A stretch of DNA of 9,692 nt. Origin: Nitrospirota bacterium (GTDB lineage Bacteria; Nitrospirota; Nitrospiria; Nitrospirales; Nitrospiraceae). The notes beneath the pieces were generated by a model. The model searched no databases and was not told where the DNA came from. It was given only the letters and a program-made list of their open reading frames with translations. Of this stretch, positions 1 through 6,311 are shown piece after piece. The position numbers and the translations under genes were made by a program. Each line of letters opens with the position of its first letter. The stretch's first letter is position 1. The stretch lies in assembly GCA_016195505.1 (NCBI GenBank), contig JACPZN010000298.1, positions 1 through 9,692 on the forward strand. The letters run 5' to 3'.

Positions 1-132
1 GCCAACTGTGGGTGCTATGGCCGGTTCTTCCCGCAACCGTTGCGATGGTATTCGCCGTTGGAAGATCTGATCTTGGTTGGCATGTGTTATGCGTTATGGA
101 AGTCTGCAAGAAAAGTCTCGGCACCCCATTGA
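1..132 (+). CDS. C-terminal end of a MauE/DoxX-like membrane protein (5' part outside window)
   Basis: Reading frame 1 is open from the first base and closes with TGA at 130-132, giving 43 visible residues. It begins near a CGCYG motif (residues 3-7 of the fragment), followed by RFFPQPLRWYSPLEDL, a hydrophobic helix (about LILVGMCYALW) and a short basic tail. A CGCFG-like motif followed by a final helix that opens with an acidic residue is what I know from the C-terminus of MauE/DoxX-family redox-associated membrane proteins, which are thought to move electrons or help disulfide chemistry at the membrane. Only the tail is seen, so the family call is a resemblance. The frame looks protein-like and has no competing frame of better quality. 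It could instead be another small membrane protein ending in a CxC motif. Confidence 0.5.
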   Translation, partial: ANCGCYGRFFPQPLRWYSPLEDLILVGMCYALWKSARKVSAPH

Positions 133-149
133 CACGTTTTTCTAATGGG
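125..149. repeat. Short inverted repeat at the end of the MauE-like gene
   Basis: CCCATT (125-130) and AATGGG (144-149) can pair around a 13-base loop, and the stop codon at 130-132 sits at the end of the first arm. A T5 run lies in the loop rather than after the stem, so this is not a good intrinsic terminator. A TTGACA hexamer at 129-134 followed after 17 bases by TAGGAG (152-157) could be a weak sigma-70 promoter for the downstream stretch, but the -10 match is poor. Confidence 0.3.
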
Positions 150-259
150 CGTAGGAGGAGAACGGCGGCCCTATGCTTCAGTGAACTGTGGGAGATCGGG
201 TAGACCGCGCGGCTGTTGTCCGGGTCTCTCGGCGACTTCATCAAGAGAGGAGGGTGGAT

Positions 260-331
260 ATGAGTGACACAACTCCACCTGGTCCGTCAGGCCCGCCGAT
301 GCGAGGGCGGGCTTCTCGTCGGTCGTGCTAG
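260..331 (+). CDS. Possible 23-residue small peptide (unknown)
   Basis: An ATG at 260 is preceded by a textbook Shine-Dalgarno site, AGGAGG at 248-253, with a 6-base spacer. The frame runs 23 codons to TAG at 329-331. The product is rich in proline, glycine and arginine, starts MSDTTPPGPSGPP and ends RRSC. There is no hydrophobic segment and no family I recognise. The same frame could begin further upstream at GTG 188, but no ribosome site supports that. A 7-bp GC-rich inverted repeat (291-297 with 306-312) lies within the coding stretch, and a strong terminator follows at 539-583, so the peptide could belong to a short monocistronic or dual-function transcript. Against it, the length is short and the composition is what GC-rich random sequence gives. 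The ribosome site is the main support. Confidence 0.3.
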   Translation: MSDTTPPGPSGPPMRGRASRRSC

Positions 332-538
332 CCGGTTCTCCACTGGCTGTGCCCTGATGGCATAACAGACCAACCGGATGAGGCCTGAGAACAAATGGAG
401 AACCCGATGCTGGCCCGAGGAACACAAGCCCCTGGGATTGACGATGTCTCCCCCGACTGGAAGCTTGCTTGATCTGGTTTCGCGCGGGTCTACGGGCCGC
501 GATATCACTAACATCCCATCGGCGTCCTAAGCGCCAGT

Positions 539-583
539 CACGGGCGGCCTCCCACCACAGTGCAAGGTCGCCCGTGCTTTTTT
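539..583 (+). terminator. Strong intrinsic terminator
   Basis: CACGGGCG (539-546) pairs perfectly with CGCCCGTG (569-576). The stem continues inward through one G-U pair and CCT/AGG (548-550/565-567), making about 12 bp around a 14-base loop. A single C and then six T residues (578-583) follow directly. On the opposite strand no T run follows the stem, so it acts on rightward transcripts only. It ends whatever comes from the MauE-like gene or the mini-ORF region and lies 160 bases short of the oppositely oriented permease. Confidence 0.82.
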
Positions 584-610
584 GGCTCGTGGAAATGCCC
601 ATATTTCCCC

Positions 611-693
611 CGCTCCGGCGCGTCGAGACGTGCCTTCCACCAAGTATCGTGGTTACGTCACCCGCGATAAGTGGGTCTTGACGCGCCGGGGTG
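611..693. repeat. Long inverted repeat, 15-bp arms
   Basis: CCGGCGCGTCGAGAC (615-629) pairs with GTCTTGACGCGCCGG (675-689) at 14 of 15 positions, the exception being a G-U pair on the + strand RNA. With wobble the stem extends outward to about 611 and 693. The 45-base interior holds a smaller CCAC/GTGG hairpin (637-640/649-652). No T run follows on either strand, so it is not a normal intrinsic terminator. It lies between the rightward terminator and the 3' end of the leftward permease, so an mRNA-stabilising or REP-like role is possible. Confidence 0.6.
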
Positions 694-715
694 GATGGAT
701 GGGTGATGGATGGGT
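694..715. repeat. 11-bp tandem duplication
   Basis: GATGGATGGGT occurs twice in direct succession (694-704 and 705-715), directly beside the outer edge of the inverted repeat and 30 bases from the permease stop codon. It resembles a slippage product. No function is apparent. Confidence 0.6.
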
Positions 716-744
716 GAGTGATAAGAATATCGTGACGAGGCTTG

Positions 745-2085
745 TCAGGGCTTGTGCCGGTGGAAATTGTGACGTCTGCACCAGAAGTAATAGAGAGGAA
801 TCCCGCTAAGGACAGTTGCAACCCCATACAGCGATTCCGCAGGTCGCTCGATCACACTGTAGATGACCAATGTGAAGGCCCCTACAACAAGCACCGCAGG
901 CAAGAAGGGATAGAAAGGAACGCGGTAGTGGTGGATGTGATCAAGGTCTCGACCACGAAGACGGAAAATCGAAGAAATAGTCAGAGCCGTGAACAGGGCC
1001 AGGACCAGTCCGCCATAGACGAGCAACTGTTCGAACGTTCCGCTCAGAATGAGCACCGAGGCCCAGATTGTTTGAAACAGAATCGCCCGGACCGGCACGC
1101 TCGTCTGGCGATCACGCTTCGCGAGCCACTGAATGATGACTCCGTCCTGTGCCATGGCCCAGTACACGCGGGGGCCCGCCCAGGTCATCGCGCTCACGGC
1201 TCCGGCGATCGACAAAGAGAGGAGCATTGCCACGAATCGACCGCTTTGGGGTCCCCATAATGCAGCTGCCGCTTTCTCTGCAACAGGGACCACCGGTTCC
1301 TGGGCCAGTGCGCTGATCGAGAGGGCTGTGAGGTAGACGACGTTCAGCAGCACGTAGATCGATGCCACGAAGGCCGTTCCTCCAATCATCACCCGTGGCA
1401 ACGTTTGTTGCGGGTCGGCAATTTCGGTGGCGATGAAGCCTGCGACGTTCCAACCCAGATAGCAATAAGTGACAATCACCAAGGCGATCGCTATTGTGCC
1501 GAGGGCTGGCTGCGGCGCCGCTGGTCTGGCTAAAAGAAAATCCCAATGTCCCGTGTTGGCAAATATGCCGCCCAGTATCAATCCACCGAGAGCCAGTACC
1601 TTTGTACTCGTGATCAGACGCTGGAACCGGCCACCTGCTCCGAGGCCGCCACAATGGACAAACGTAACGAGCCAGAGCAGAGCGAGCGACAGGCCTTTCG
1701 CCCACCAGCCCCGTTCATCCTCGATCAGGACCACACGTAATGCATAGGATGAAAAGCTGATGGCCGATGCGGCAACTGCCGCCCCGAATCCAATCGTGAA
1801 CGAGGTCCATCCGCTGAGGAACGCGATCAAGGGCCCGTATGCTTCACGCAAATATACGTAGTCGCCCCCCGCGTGGGGCAGCCGTGAGCCGAGTTCACCA
1901 TAAACCATGGCGCCGCCAATCGCGAACAACCCGCCGATGCACCACAGCAGGAGGATCAACAGGGGGTCGCCGAGGTCCCGGGCCATCAATCCTGTGGTGG
2001 TAAAGATGCCGCCTCCGATGATGTTGCTGACGAGCAAGCAGGAAGCGGTGAACCAGCCGATGTGTGGAGGGTTGGATTGGCTCAC
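745..2085 (-). CDS. APC superfamily amino acid permease
   Basis: A secondary transporter for amino acids or related amines in the inner membrane, 446 residues from the GTG at 2085, within the usual APC range of about 430-480. Helix 1 carries the broken-helix motif GGGIF (24-28). The APC signature GELGSRLPHAGGDYVYL follows at 63-79, and GW...EIADPQ at 211-226. About twelve hydrophobic segments run to residue 435, ending in a basic tail. The overall pattern resembles LAT/SteT-like exchangers, but the substrate cannot be read from the sequence. A longer frame from 2187 exists. I prefer GTG 2085 because homology-like sequence starts there, the upstream part matches nothing, and this GTG overlaps the TGA of the 48-codon ORF as GTGA. 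No Shine-Dalgarno site precedes it, which suggests translational coupling. It is the last gene of a leftward unit behind the phosphodiesterase. Confidence 0.93.
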   Translation of the reverse strand: MSQSNPPHIGWFTASCLLVSNIIGGGIFTTTGLMARDLGDPLLILLLWCIGGLFAIGGAMVYGELGSRLPHAGGDYVYLREAYGPLIAFLSGWTSFTIGFGAAVAASAISFSSYALRVVLIEDERGWWAKGLSLALLWLVTFVHCGGLGAGGRFQRLITSTKVLALGGLILGGIFANTGHWDFLLARPAAPQPALGTIAIALVIVTYCYLGWNVAGFIATEIADPQQTLPRVMIGGTAFVASIYVLLNVVYLTALSISALAQEPVVPVAEKAAAALWGPQSGRFVAMLLSLSIAGAVSAMTWAGPRVYWAMAQDGVIIQWLAKRDRQTSVPVRAILFQTIWASVLILSGTFEQLLVYGGLVLALFTALTISSIFRLRGRDLDHIHHYRVPFYPFLPAVLVVGAFTLVIYSVIERPAESLYGVATVLSGIPLYYFWCRRHNFHRHKP

Positions 2086-2228
2086 GGCCGGTTGACCGCG
2101 AAGAGTTGAAAATGCTGATCTTGGAGAAAAGAATGTTCTGCGACCAACCGATACCGAGCCTCCTTCATTCCCTTGCGGACCAGCCACTCGTTCGCCTGAA
2201 TTGACTGGTCCAGTTTGATGGTCGGCAT
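2082..2228 (-). CDS. Small 48-residue protein, unknown, coupled to the permease
   Basis: A short frame runs from ATG 2228 to TGA at 2082-2084. An AGGGG ribosome site lies about 9 bases before the ATG. The protein begins MPTIKLDQSIQANEWLVRKG and contains ARYRLVAEHSFLQDQHFQLF before ending in AVNRP. Its composition is balanced and soluble, with aromatic and charged residues mixed as in a real fold. I do not recognise a family and see no membrane segment. The stop overlaps the permease GTG by two bases (GTGA), and the phosphodiesterase stop lies 27 bases upstream, so it sits exactly between two genes of one operon. This positional fit is the main reason to believe it is translated. It may be a small partner of the permease or mainly a translational coupling device. 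If the permease really starts upstream, this frame would be a shadow, but the upstream permease extension looks poorer. Confidence 0.6.
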   Translation of the reverse strand: MPTIKLDQSIQANEWLVRKGMKEARYRLVAEHSFLQDQHFQLFAVNRP

Positions 2229-2255
2229 ACGCAGATACCCCTGCCGAGCGGCCTG

Positions 2256-2945
2256 TCAGACACGGTTGCGGAAGTCGGAGATGATGCCGTCCACGCCGAG
2301 TGTCTTCATCTTTGCGATGTCAGCGGGCCTATTGACGGTATAGACGAACACGGCGAGACGTGCTTTGTGGAGTGTGTTCACAACTGGTCTTGTGACGGTA
2401 TCGAAACGCAGGCCCACGTGGGTGGCCTGAAGCCTGGCAGCTTCGGCGTCGGGTTCCTTGAGGAGCCGTTTGAACAGGATCATTGTCTTGGAGTCCGGAT
2501 CGGCCCGTCGGACATGTTGGAGTTCTTCGCGCAGGAACGACGCGTAGATGACCGGGCCATCGAAGCCGCTGGCTCGGACAATCGCGCAGGCATCATAGGC
2601 CAGACCCTCGGTCTTGAGTTCCAGAAGCAACCCGATCCGGCCCTTGGCTGCCGTGAGCGCCTCCTCGAGCGTCGGCAGCGTCTGGCCACCACCAGCGTCC
2701 AGTTTCCGGATGTCCTCCAACGTCATTTCGGCGACGAGTCCCCGCCCATTCGTCGTGCGGTTCACCCGCTCATCGTGCAGCAGGACGAGCATGCCGTCTG
2801 CGGTCCGCCGGACATCCACCTCGGTAAGTGTGCACCGAAGCATGATGGCCCGTTCGATCGAGGCCAGCGTGTTTTCCGGCGCCTGGCCGCAGGCGCCGCG
2901 ATGGCCGATGAGCAGAACCTTCCTGTCCGGGCTTTCTTTTGCCAT
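2256..2945 (-). CDS. Glycerophosphodiester phosphodiesterase
   Basis: A GDPD-family TIM-barrel enzyme of 229 residues that hydrolyses glycerophosphodiesters to sn-glycerol 3-phosphate and the free alcohol. Visible landmarks are GHRGACGQAPENT (14-26, with the HR pair and E24), EVDVRRTADG (42-51, metal-binding E42 and D44), LLHDE (55-59, catalytic H58), LELKTE (108-113) and GVDGIISDF (217-225). There is no signal peptide, so it is probably cytosolic like UgpQ rather than periplasmic GlpQ. The length fits the short bacterial class. The ATG at 2945 has an AGGG-type ribosome site about 10 bases upstream. It is the first gene of the leftward unit with the 48-residue ORF and the permease. Its start is only 22 bases from the divergent ParB-like start. 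A functional link to the permease is not evident. Confidence 0.95.
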   Translation of the reverse strand: MAKESPDRKVLLIGHRGACGQAPENTLASIERAIMLRCTLTEVDVRRTADGMLVLLHDERVNRTTNGRGLVAEMTLEDIRKLDAGGGQTLPTLEEALTAAKGRIGLLLELKTEGLAYDACAIVRASGFDGPVIYASFLREELQHVRRADPDSKTMILFKRLLKEPDAEAARLQATHVGLRFDTVTRPVVNTLHKARLAVFVYTVNRPADIAKMKTLGVDGIISDFRNRV

Positions 2946-2967
2946 ACGACTGCCCTACCATAGCAGT

Positions 2968-3966
2968 GTGGCGGAGAAAAAATCCAAGAGAGCGCTGCTG
3001 CCCAAAGGTGCCAGACAGCGCCGGAAACCAGCTGGCGTGTCAACAGGCCTGGCTGCCAGTGATTTACAAGCTGCTGCGCCGCCAGGTGAGGTGGCGGAGC
3101 TGCATCGGGCAATTGAGGGAGATAGCGGGAAGGTCCTTTCGGTGTACCGTGAACCCTATGGAGGACGGTGGTTGGTGCTAGCAGCATTGCCGATCGAGCT
3201 AGTCGAGCCGACGCCGTATCAACGGAATCTCTCTGATACCCATGTTAGAAAGTTGGAAGCGGTGATCGGAAAGATCGGCCGGTTTCTTGACCCGATCATT
3301 GCCGTGCGGACGCCAAAGCCCGATCATGCGGCGAAGTACTGGACGCCGAACGGAAACCATCGCCTCTCGGCCATGCGAACGCTTGGAGCAAAGAGCATCG
3401 TCGCGATTGTGGTGCCGGAACCGTCAGCGGCGTATCAGATTCTGGCGCTAAATACGGAGAAGGCGCATAACCTCCGTGAGAAGGCCCTGGAAGTGATCCG
3501 CATGTACAAGGAACTGGCTCGACTCGATGATGTGACCGAAGATATATACGCGCTGGAGTTCGAGGAGCCAGCGTTGATCACGCTGGGACTCTGTTACGAG
3601 GAGCGTCCGCGATTCAGTGGCGGTGCCTATCATCCAGTGTTGAAACGGGTCGAGGAATTTCTGAGGCAGCCGCTCCACACAGCCATGGATCTTCGGCAGC
3701 AACGGGCGAAGACCGTCCTGGCGCTGGATGACTTAATTGTTAAACAAGTCGAGGCCCTCAAGGCGAAAGGTCTGACCAGCCCCTACCTCAAAAGCTTTGT
3801 CGTGGCCCGTGTGAATCCCATCCGGTTCCGTCCGAAAGATGCCCCTCCCTTGTCGTTTGATGATGCCCTCGACCGTATGACGCAGGCTGCGGCAAAGTTC
3901 AATCCCGACAAGATCAAGTTGGGCGATCTGGCCAAAACCGGCGGGGTTTCGGACGACTCTGAGTAG
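2968..3966 (+). CDS. Orphan ParB/Srx-fold domain protein
   Basis: A 332-residue protein from GTG 2968. The first 45 residues are basic and low in complexity. A ParB N-terminal-type domain follows at about 70-165: LPIELVEPTPYQRNLSDTHV (74-93), a KIGRFLDPIIAV stretch, and NGNHRLSAMRTLGAKSI (128-144), which corresponds to the GxHR/GERR nucleotide-binding box of the ParB/sulfiredoxin fold. The remainder (170-332) is mostly helical and I do not recognise it. No ParA gene is adjacent and no parS-like palindrome was noticed, so a role in chromosome segregation is not supported. The real activity could be CTP-binding, nuclease or regulatory. The frame stays open upstream across the antisense of the phosphodiesterase, but GTG 2968 is the only reasonable start. 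It has no Shine-Dalgarno site, and a TACCAT hexamer at 2956-2961 would place transcription start at or near it (possibly leaderless). Confidence 0.87.
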   Translation: MAEKKSKRALLPKGARQRRKPAGVSTGLAASDLQAAAPPGEVAELHRAIEGDSGKVLSVYREPYGGRWLVLAALPIELVEPTPYQRNLSDTHVRKLEAVIGKIGRFLDPIIAVRTPKPDHAAKYWTPNGNHRLSAMRTLGAKSIVAIVVPEPSAAYQILALNTEKAHNLREKALEVIRMYKELARLDDVTEDIYALEFEEPALITLGLCYEERPRFSGGAYHPVLKRVEEFLRQPLHTAMDLRQQRAKTVLALDDLIVKQVEALKAKGLTSPYLKSFVVARVNPIRFRPKDAPPLSFDDALDRMTQAAAKFNPDKIKLGDLAKTGGVSDDSE

Positions 3967-3987
3967 CCTATCCCTGTGGTGGTTGCC

Positions 3988-4017
3988 TTGTTTCTTCGAC
4001 GATCGCCCCTTTACAAT
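3988..4017 (+). promoter_or_regulatory. Likely sigma-70 promoter for phhB
   Basis: TTGTTT (3988-3993) and TACAAT (4012-4017) are separated by 18 bases in the gap between the ParB-like gene and phhB. Transcription would start near 4024, about 25 bases before the phhB ATG, leaving room for its strong AAGGAGG ribosome site. The -10 box matches the consensus at 5 of 6 positions and the -35 box at 4 of 6. Confidence 0.5.
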
Positions 4018-4049
4018 ACTTCCCTGATTCCACTTGTAAGGAGGCTCCT

Positions 4050-4400
4050 ATGGGTCTTGCCGACAATAAATGCGTCCCCTGTCGTGGCGGTGTGCCGCCC
4101 TTGCCGAATGATCGCGCCCAGACGTTATTGAAAGAGCTTGGACGAGGCTGGTCACTCAATGGACTGGGGCATCTGGAACGCTTGTATACGTTCAAAGATT
4201 TCGCCCATGCTCTGGCTTACGTGAACAAGGTGAGCGCGGTTGCGGAGGCCGAAGGCCATCATCCTGATCTGTATCTGGCTTGGGGGAAGTGCAAGGTTGA
4301 GATCTGGACACATAAGATCAACGGCTTGACGGAGAGTGATTTCTATTTGGCGGCGAAGGCTGATCGCGAATTTGAGCCGTTTCGAGCCGCCACAAGTTAA
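4050..4400 (+). CDS. phhB: Pterin-4a-carbinolamine dehydratase
   Basis: PCD/DCoH-family enzyme that dehydrates 4a-hydroxytetrahydrobiopterin, recycling the pterin cofactor of aromatic amino acid hydroxylases. At 116 residues it is of standard length. The family signature is complete: E66, then H70-H71-P72, W78, H88 and D97 at the expected spacings (AEGHHPDLYLAWG and WTHKINGLTESDF). A small extra N-terminal segment contains CVPCRGG (8-14), a Cys pair seen in some bacterial members. The start is fixed by AAGGAGG at 4038-4044, 5 bases before ATG. The downstream radical SAM gene starts 42 bases after its stop, so cotranscription is likely, although a biochemical link is not obvious. No phenylalanine hydroxylase is visible. 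In bacteria lacking one, such proteins have been linked to molybdopterin metabolism, but nothing here tests that. Confidence 0.96.
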   Translation: MGLADNKCVPCRGGVPPLPNDRAQTLLKELGRGWSLNGLGHLERLYTFKDFAHALAYVNKVSAVAEAEGHHPDLYLAWGKCKVEIWTHKINGLTESDFYLAAKADREFEPFRAATS

Positions 4401-4442
4401 TGATGAGCCAGAATCTCTTGCCATGAACGTACGAGGCAGCAG

Positions 4443-6293
4443 ATGAGCGATCAGGCCCAGGTGGCGCTCGTCAACATGCCGTTCAGCTACTCGAAGTATC
4501 CTTCGATCCAGCTCGGCACGCTCTCTGCGCTCCTGAAATCACAAGGCATCCCTGTCGATTGTCATCATCTGAACGTCCGGTTTGCCCACAAGATCGGTGT
4601 ACCGCTCTATGAGATGATCTGCGAGAAACGGGCGCTCTTCGGTGAGTGGCTGTTCTCACATCTCCTCTTTCGAGATAACCCAAAACGCGCGGAGTATCCA
4701 CGGGTCTTCAAACCGGTGTTCGAGCAAATTGCTCAACAGAGTGGACAGCCGATTGGATATTTCGAGGAGATGGCCACGCGCATCGCCCCACAGTTTCTTA
4801 CTTGGGCACTGACCTCGATCGATTGGGGACGGTACAAGCTGGTCGGCTTCACCTCGACATTCGATCAGAACGTGGCCAGTCTGACGATGGCAAAGTTGAT
4901 CAAGGATCTCTATCCGCATGTCGTGATCGTGTTCGGCGGAGCGAACTTCGATGGCGAAATGGGCCTCGAGTACTTCAGAGCCTTTCCCTTCATCGATCAC
5001 GTTGTGGCCGGTGAAGGCGAGGAGACCTTCCCTTCCTTGGTCCGCCAGGTTTTGGACGGCAAAACAGAGGGCTATCCTAGCGGGGTGGCCTACCGGCAAG
5101 GAGACAAGATCGCTTTCACACGTAATACGTCCCTATTTTCAGATTTTACCAAGACCGGCCCGCCTGATTATGACGACTACTATCATCTTCTCGCTGAACT
5201 TGATGAAGGGGCGCGGGGGCTTGATCGGATTCTCCTTTACGAAGGTTCGCGCGGTTGCTGGTGGGGTGAGAAGCATCATTGTACCTTTTGCGGACTGAAC
5301 GCCCAGAGTATGAAGTTTCGCGCCAAATCATCTGACCAAGCTGCTCAGGAGATGACCTATCTGTCCCATCGGTATGACACCGCACGCTTTCGGTTGGTAG
5401 ATAACATCATCGACTTGAAGTACGTTGAGAATCTGTTCGGCAAGTTTGCCGCAGATCATTGCGATCTCGACGTTTTCATCGAAACGAAGAGCAATTTGCA
5501 CAAGAATCAGATTCGAACGTTGGCGATGGGCGGCGTGAAGTGTATGCAGCCTGGGCTGGAAAGCTTGAGTCAGAGTCAGCTGCGCTCGATGGACAAGGGC
5601 GTCACGCCGATGCAGAACATCGTCTGCCTGAAGTGGAGTTTCTATTATCGCGTGACGGTGTCTTGGAATATCTTACTTGGGTTCCCCGGTGAGACCAATG
5701 AAGATTACCGTGGCCAAATCGACCTGATCCGCTCAGTGATTCACTTACAGCCGCCGGAGTCGACCGGAAAATTCTGGCTGCAGCGCTTCAGCCCATACTT
5801 CACGAGTCCGCAAGAGTATGGGGTCAGCATTACCGGACCGGGGATGGCGTACGAATATGTCTACGACTCACGGCAGATGGACTTGAAGAAGATCGCCTAT
5901 GATTTTGAGTACGAACTCGACGATTGGCCAGTGGATCCACACGTTTATCAAGAGCTGGTTTCGGCGATTGAAAGTTGGCAGCGGATGCATCGGTCAGGCG
6001 ATCGGCCGTTTCTGTACTACTCTAAGGCACCCGGCTACGTGACGGTCTACGACGGGCGGAATCCTAAAGCTCCGACTCGCCGACGGTATGAGGGATTGGC
6101 TGCGTTGGTGATCGAGATCTGTAATGAGACGGCGAAAAGCGCGGATCAGATTCGAGCAGCATCAGCAGGCCGAGTTGAAGTGAGCGATGAAGCACTCACT
6201 CAAATATTGAATGACCTCACGGCCAGACGAGTCCTCTACGAAGAGCGCGGCAAATACTTTACGCTGGCGATCCCTGAGAATCCGTATCTCTAG
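4443..6293 (+). CDS. B12-binding radical SAM RiPP maturase (C-methyltransferase type)
   Basis: A 616-residue cytosolic enzyme. Residues 1-205 look like a cobalamin-binding Rossmann domain (VALVNMPF at 7-14, YKLVGFTSTFDQNVASLTMA at 131-150, VFGGANFDGEMG at 163-174, GEGEETFPSLV at 190-200). The radical SAM barrel follows, with its 4Fe-4S ligands C272, C280 and C283 in CWWGEKHHCTFCGLN. This CX7CX2C spacing, longer than the usual CX3CX2C, together with QPGLESLS (369-376), marks the family named RiPP maturation radical SAM protein 1 (TIGR03975-like). Its members act on ribosomal peptides and are believed to C-methylate them using SAM and methylcobalamin. A C-terminal domain (about 490-616) ends in YFTLAIPENPYL. 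ATG 4443 has GAGG upstream. No precursor, transporter or protease lies beside it in this window, so the substrate is unknown. Length and motifs suggest an intact enzyme. Confidence 0.93.
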   Translation: MSDQAQVALVNMPFSYSKYPSIQLGTLSALLKSQGIPVDCHHLNVRFAHKIGVPLYEMICEKRALFGEWLFSHLLFRDNPKRAEYPRVFKPVFEQIAQQSGQPIGYFEEMATRIAPQFLTWALTSIDWGRYKLVGFTSTFDQNVASLTMAKLIKDLYPHVVIVFGGANFDGEMGLEYFRAFPFIDHVVAGEGEETFPSLVRQVLDGKTEGYPSGVAYRQGDKIAFTRNTSLFSDFTKTGPPDYDDYYHLLAELDEGARGLDRILLYEGSRGCWWGEKHHCTFCGLNAQSMKFRAKSSDQAAQEMTYLSHRYDTARFRLVDNIIDLKYVENLFGKFAADHCDLDVFIETKSNLHKNQIRTLAMGGVKCMQPGLESLSQSQLRSMDKGVTPMQNIVCLKWSFYYRVTVSWNILLGFPGETNEDYRGQIDLIRSVIHLQPPESTGKFWLQRFSPYFTSPQEYGVSITGPGMAYEYVYDSRQMDLKKIAYDFEYELDDWPVDPHVYQELVSAIESWQRMHRSGDRPFLYYSKAPGYVTVYDGRNPKAPTRRRYEGLAALVIEICNETAKSADQIRAASAGRVEVSDEALTQILNDLTARRVLYEERGKYFTLAIPENPYL

Positions 6294-6311
6294 TCCTCAC
6301 TATCGAAACGC

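Larger units (their letters stand above)
260..583 (+). ncRNA. Candidate terminator-bounded structured transcript
   Basis: This part of the long gap between 133 and 744 ends in a strong + strand terminator with no conventional gene in front of it. It contains a GCCCGCC/GGCGGGC hairpin (291-297/306-312). It also contains a nested pair: CCGGTT/AACCGG (332-337/372-377) enclosing CTG-TGCC/GGCA-TAA-CAG (347-353/359-368, three-base bulge). A 9-bp helix GGTTCTCCA/TGGAGAACC (334-342/396-404) shares bases 334-337 with the outer helix, so the two are mutually exclusive. A short GGCG/CGCC hairpin lies just before the terminator. I compared it by eye with tmRNA, RNase P RNA, SRP RNA, 6S and TPP or cobalamin riboswitches and found no convincing match. 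The 5' end is unknown. It may simply be the long 3' UTR of the MauE-like gene. Confidence 0.27.

Noticed and set aside
378..430. TPP-riboswitch-like words (CTGAGA followed by AACCCGAT and CTGG)
   Set aside because: The TAAT and GGGAAG parts of the thi box and the 5' pairing segment are missing, and no thiamine gene follows. Treated as chance similarity.
171..827. A 218-codon minus-strand frame covering the left gap and the permease 3' end
   Set aside because: Its translation is low-quality (no family resemblance, composition typical of GC-rich noncoding sequence), and it overlaps the well-supported permease and the intrinsic terminator.
2086..2187. A 34-residue N-terminal extension of the permease
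   Set aside because: It does not resemble permease N-termini and overlaps the better-supported 48-residue ORF. The GTGA overlap gives a coherent start at 2085.
2614..2967. An N-terminal extension of the ParB-like protein on the + strand through the phosphodiesterase gene
   Set aside because: This part is antisense to conserved codons of the phosphodiesterase and rich in Ser/Arg/Pro as expected from a shadow frame. The domain-like sequence begins only after GTG 2968.
4402..4445. Tiny ORFs (8 and 7 codons) between phhB and the radical SAM gene as RiPP precursor candidates
   Set aside because: They are far too short for a leader plus core peptide and lack ribosome sites. The overlap of one stop with the radical SAM ATG is likely chance.
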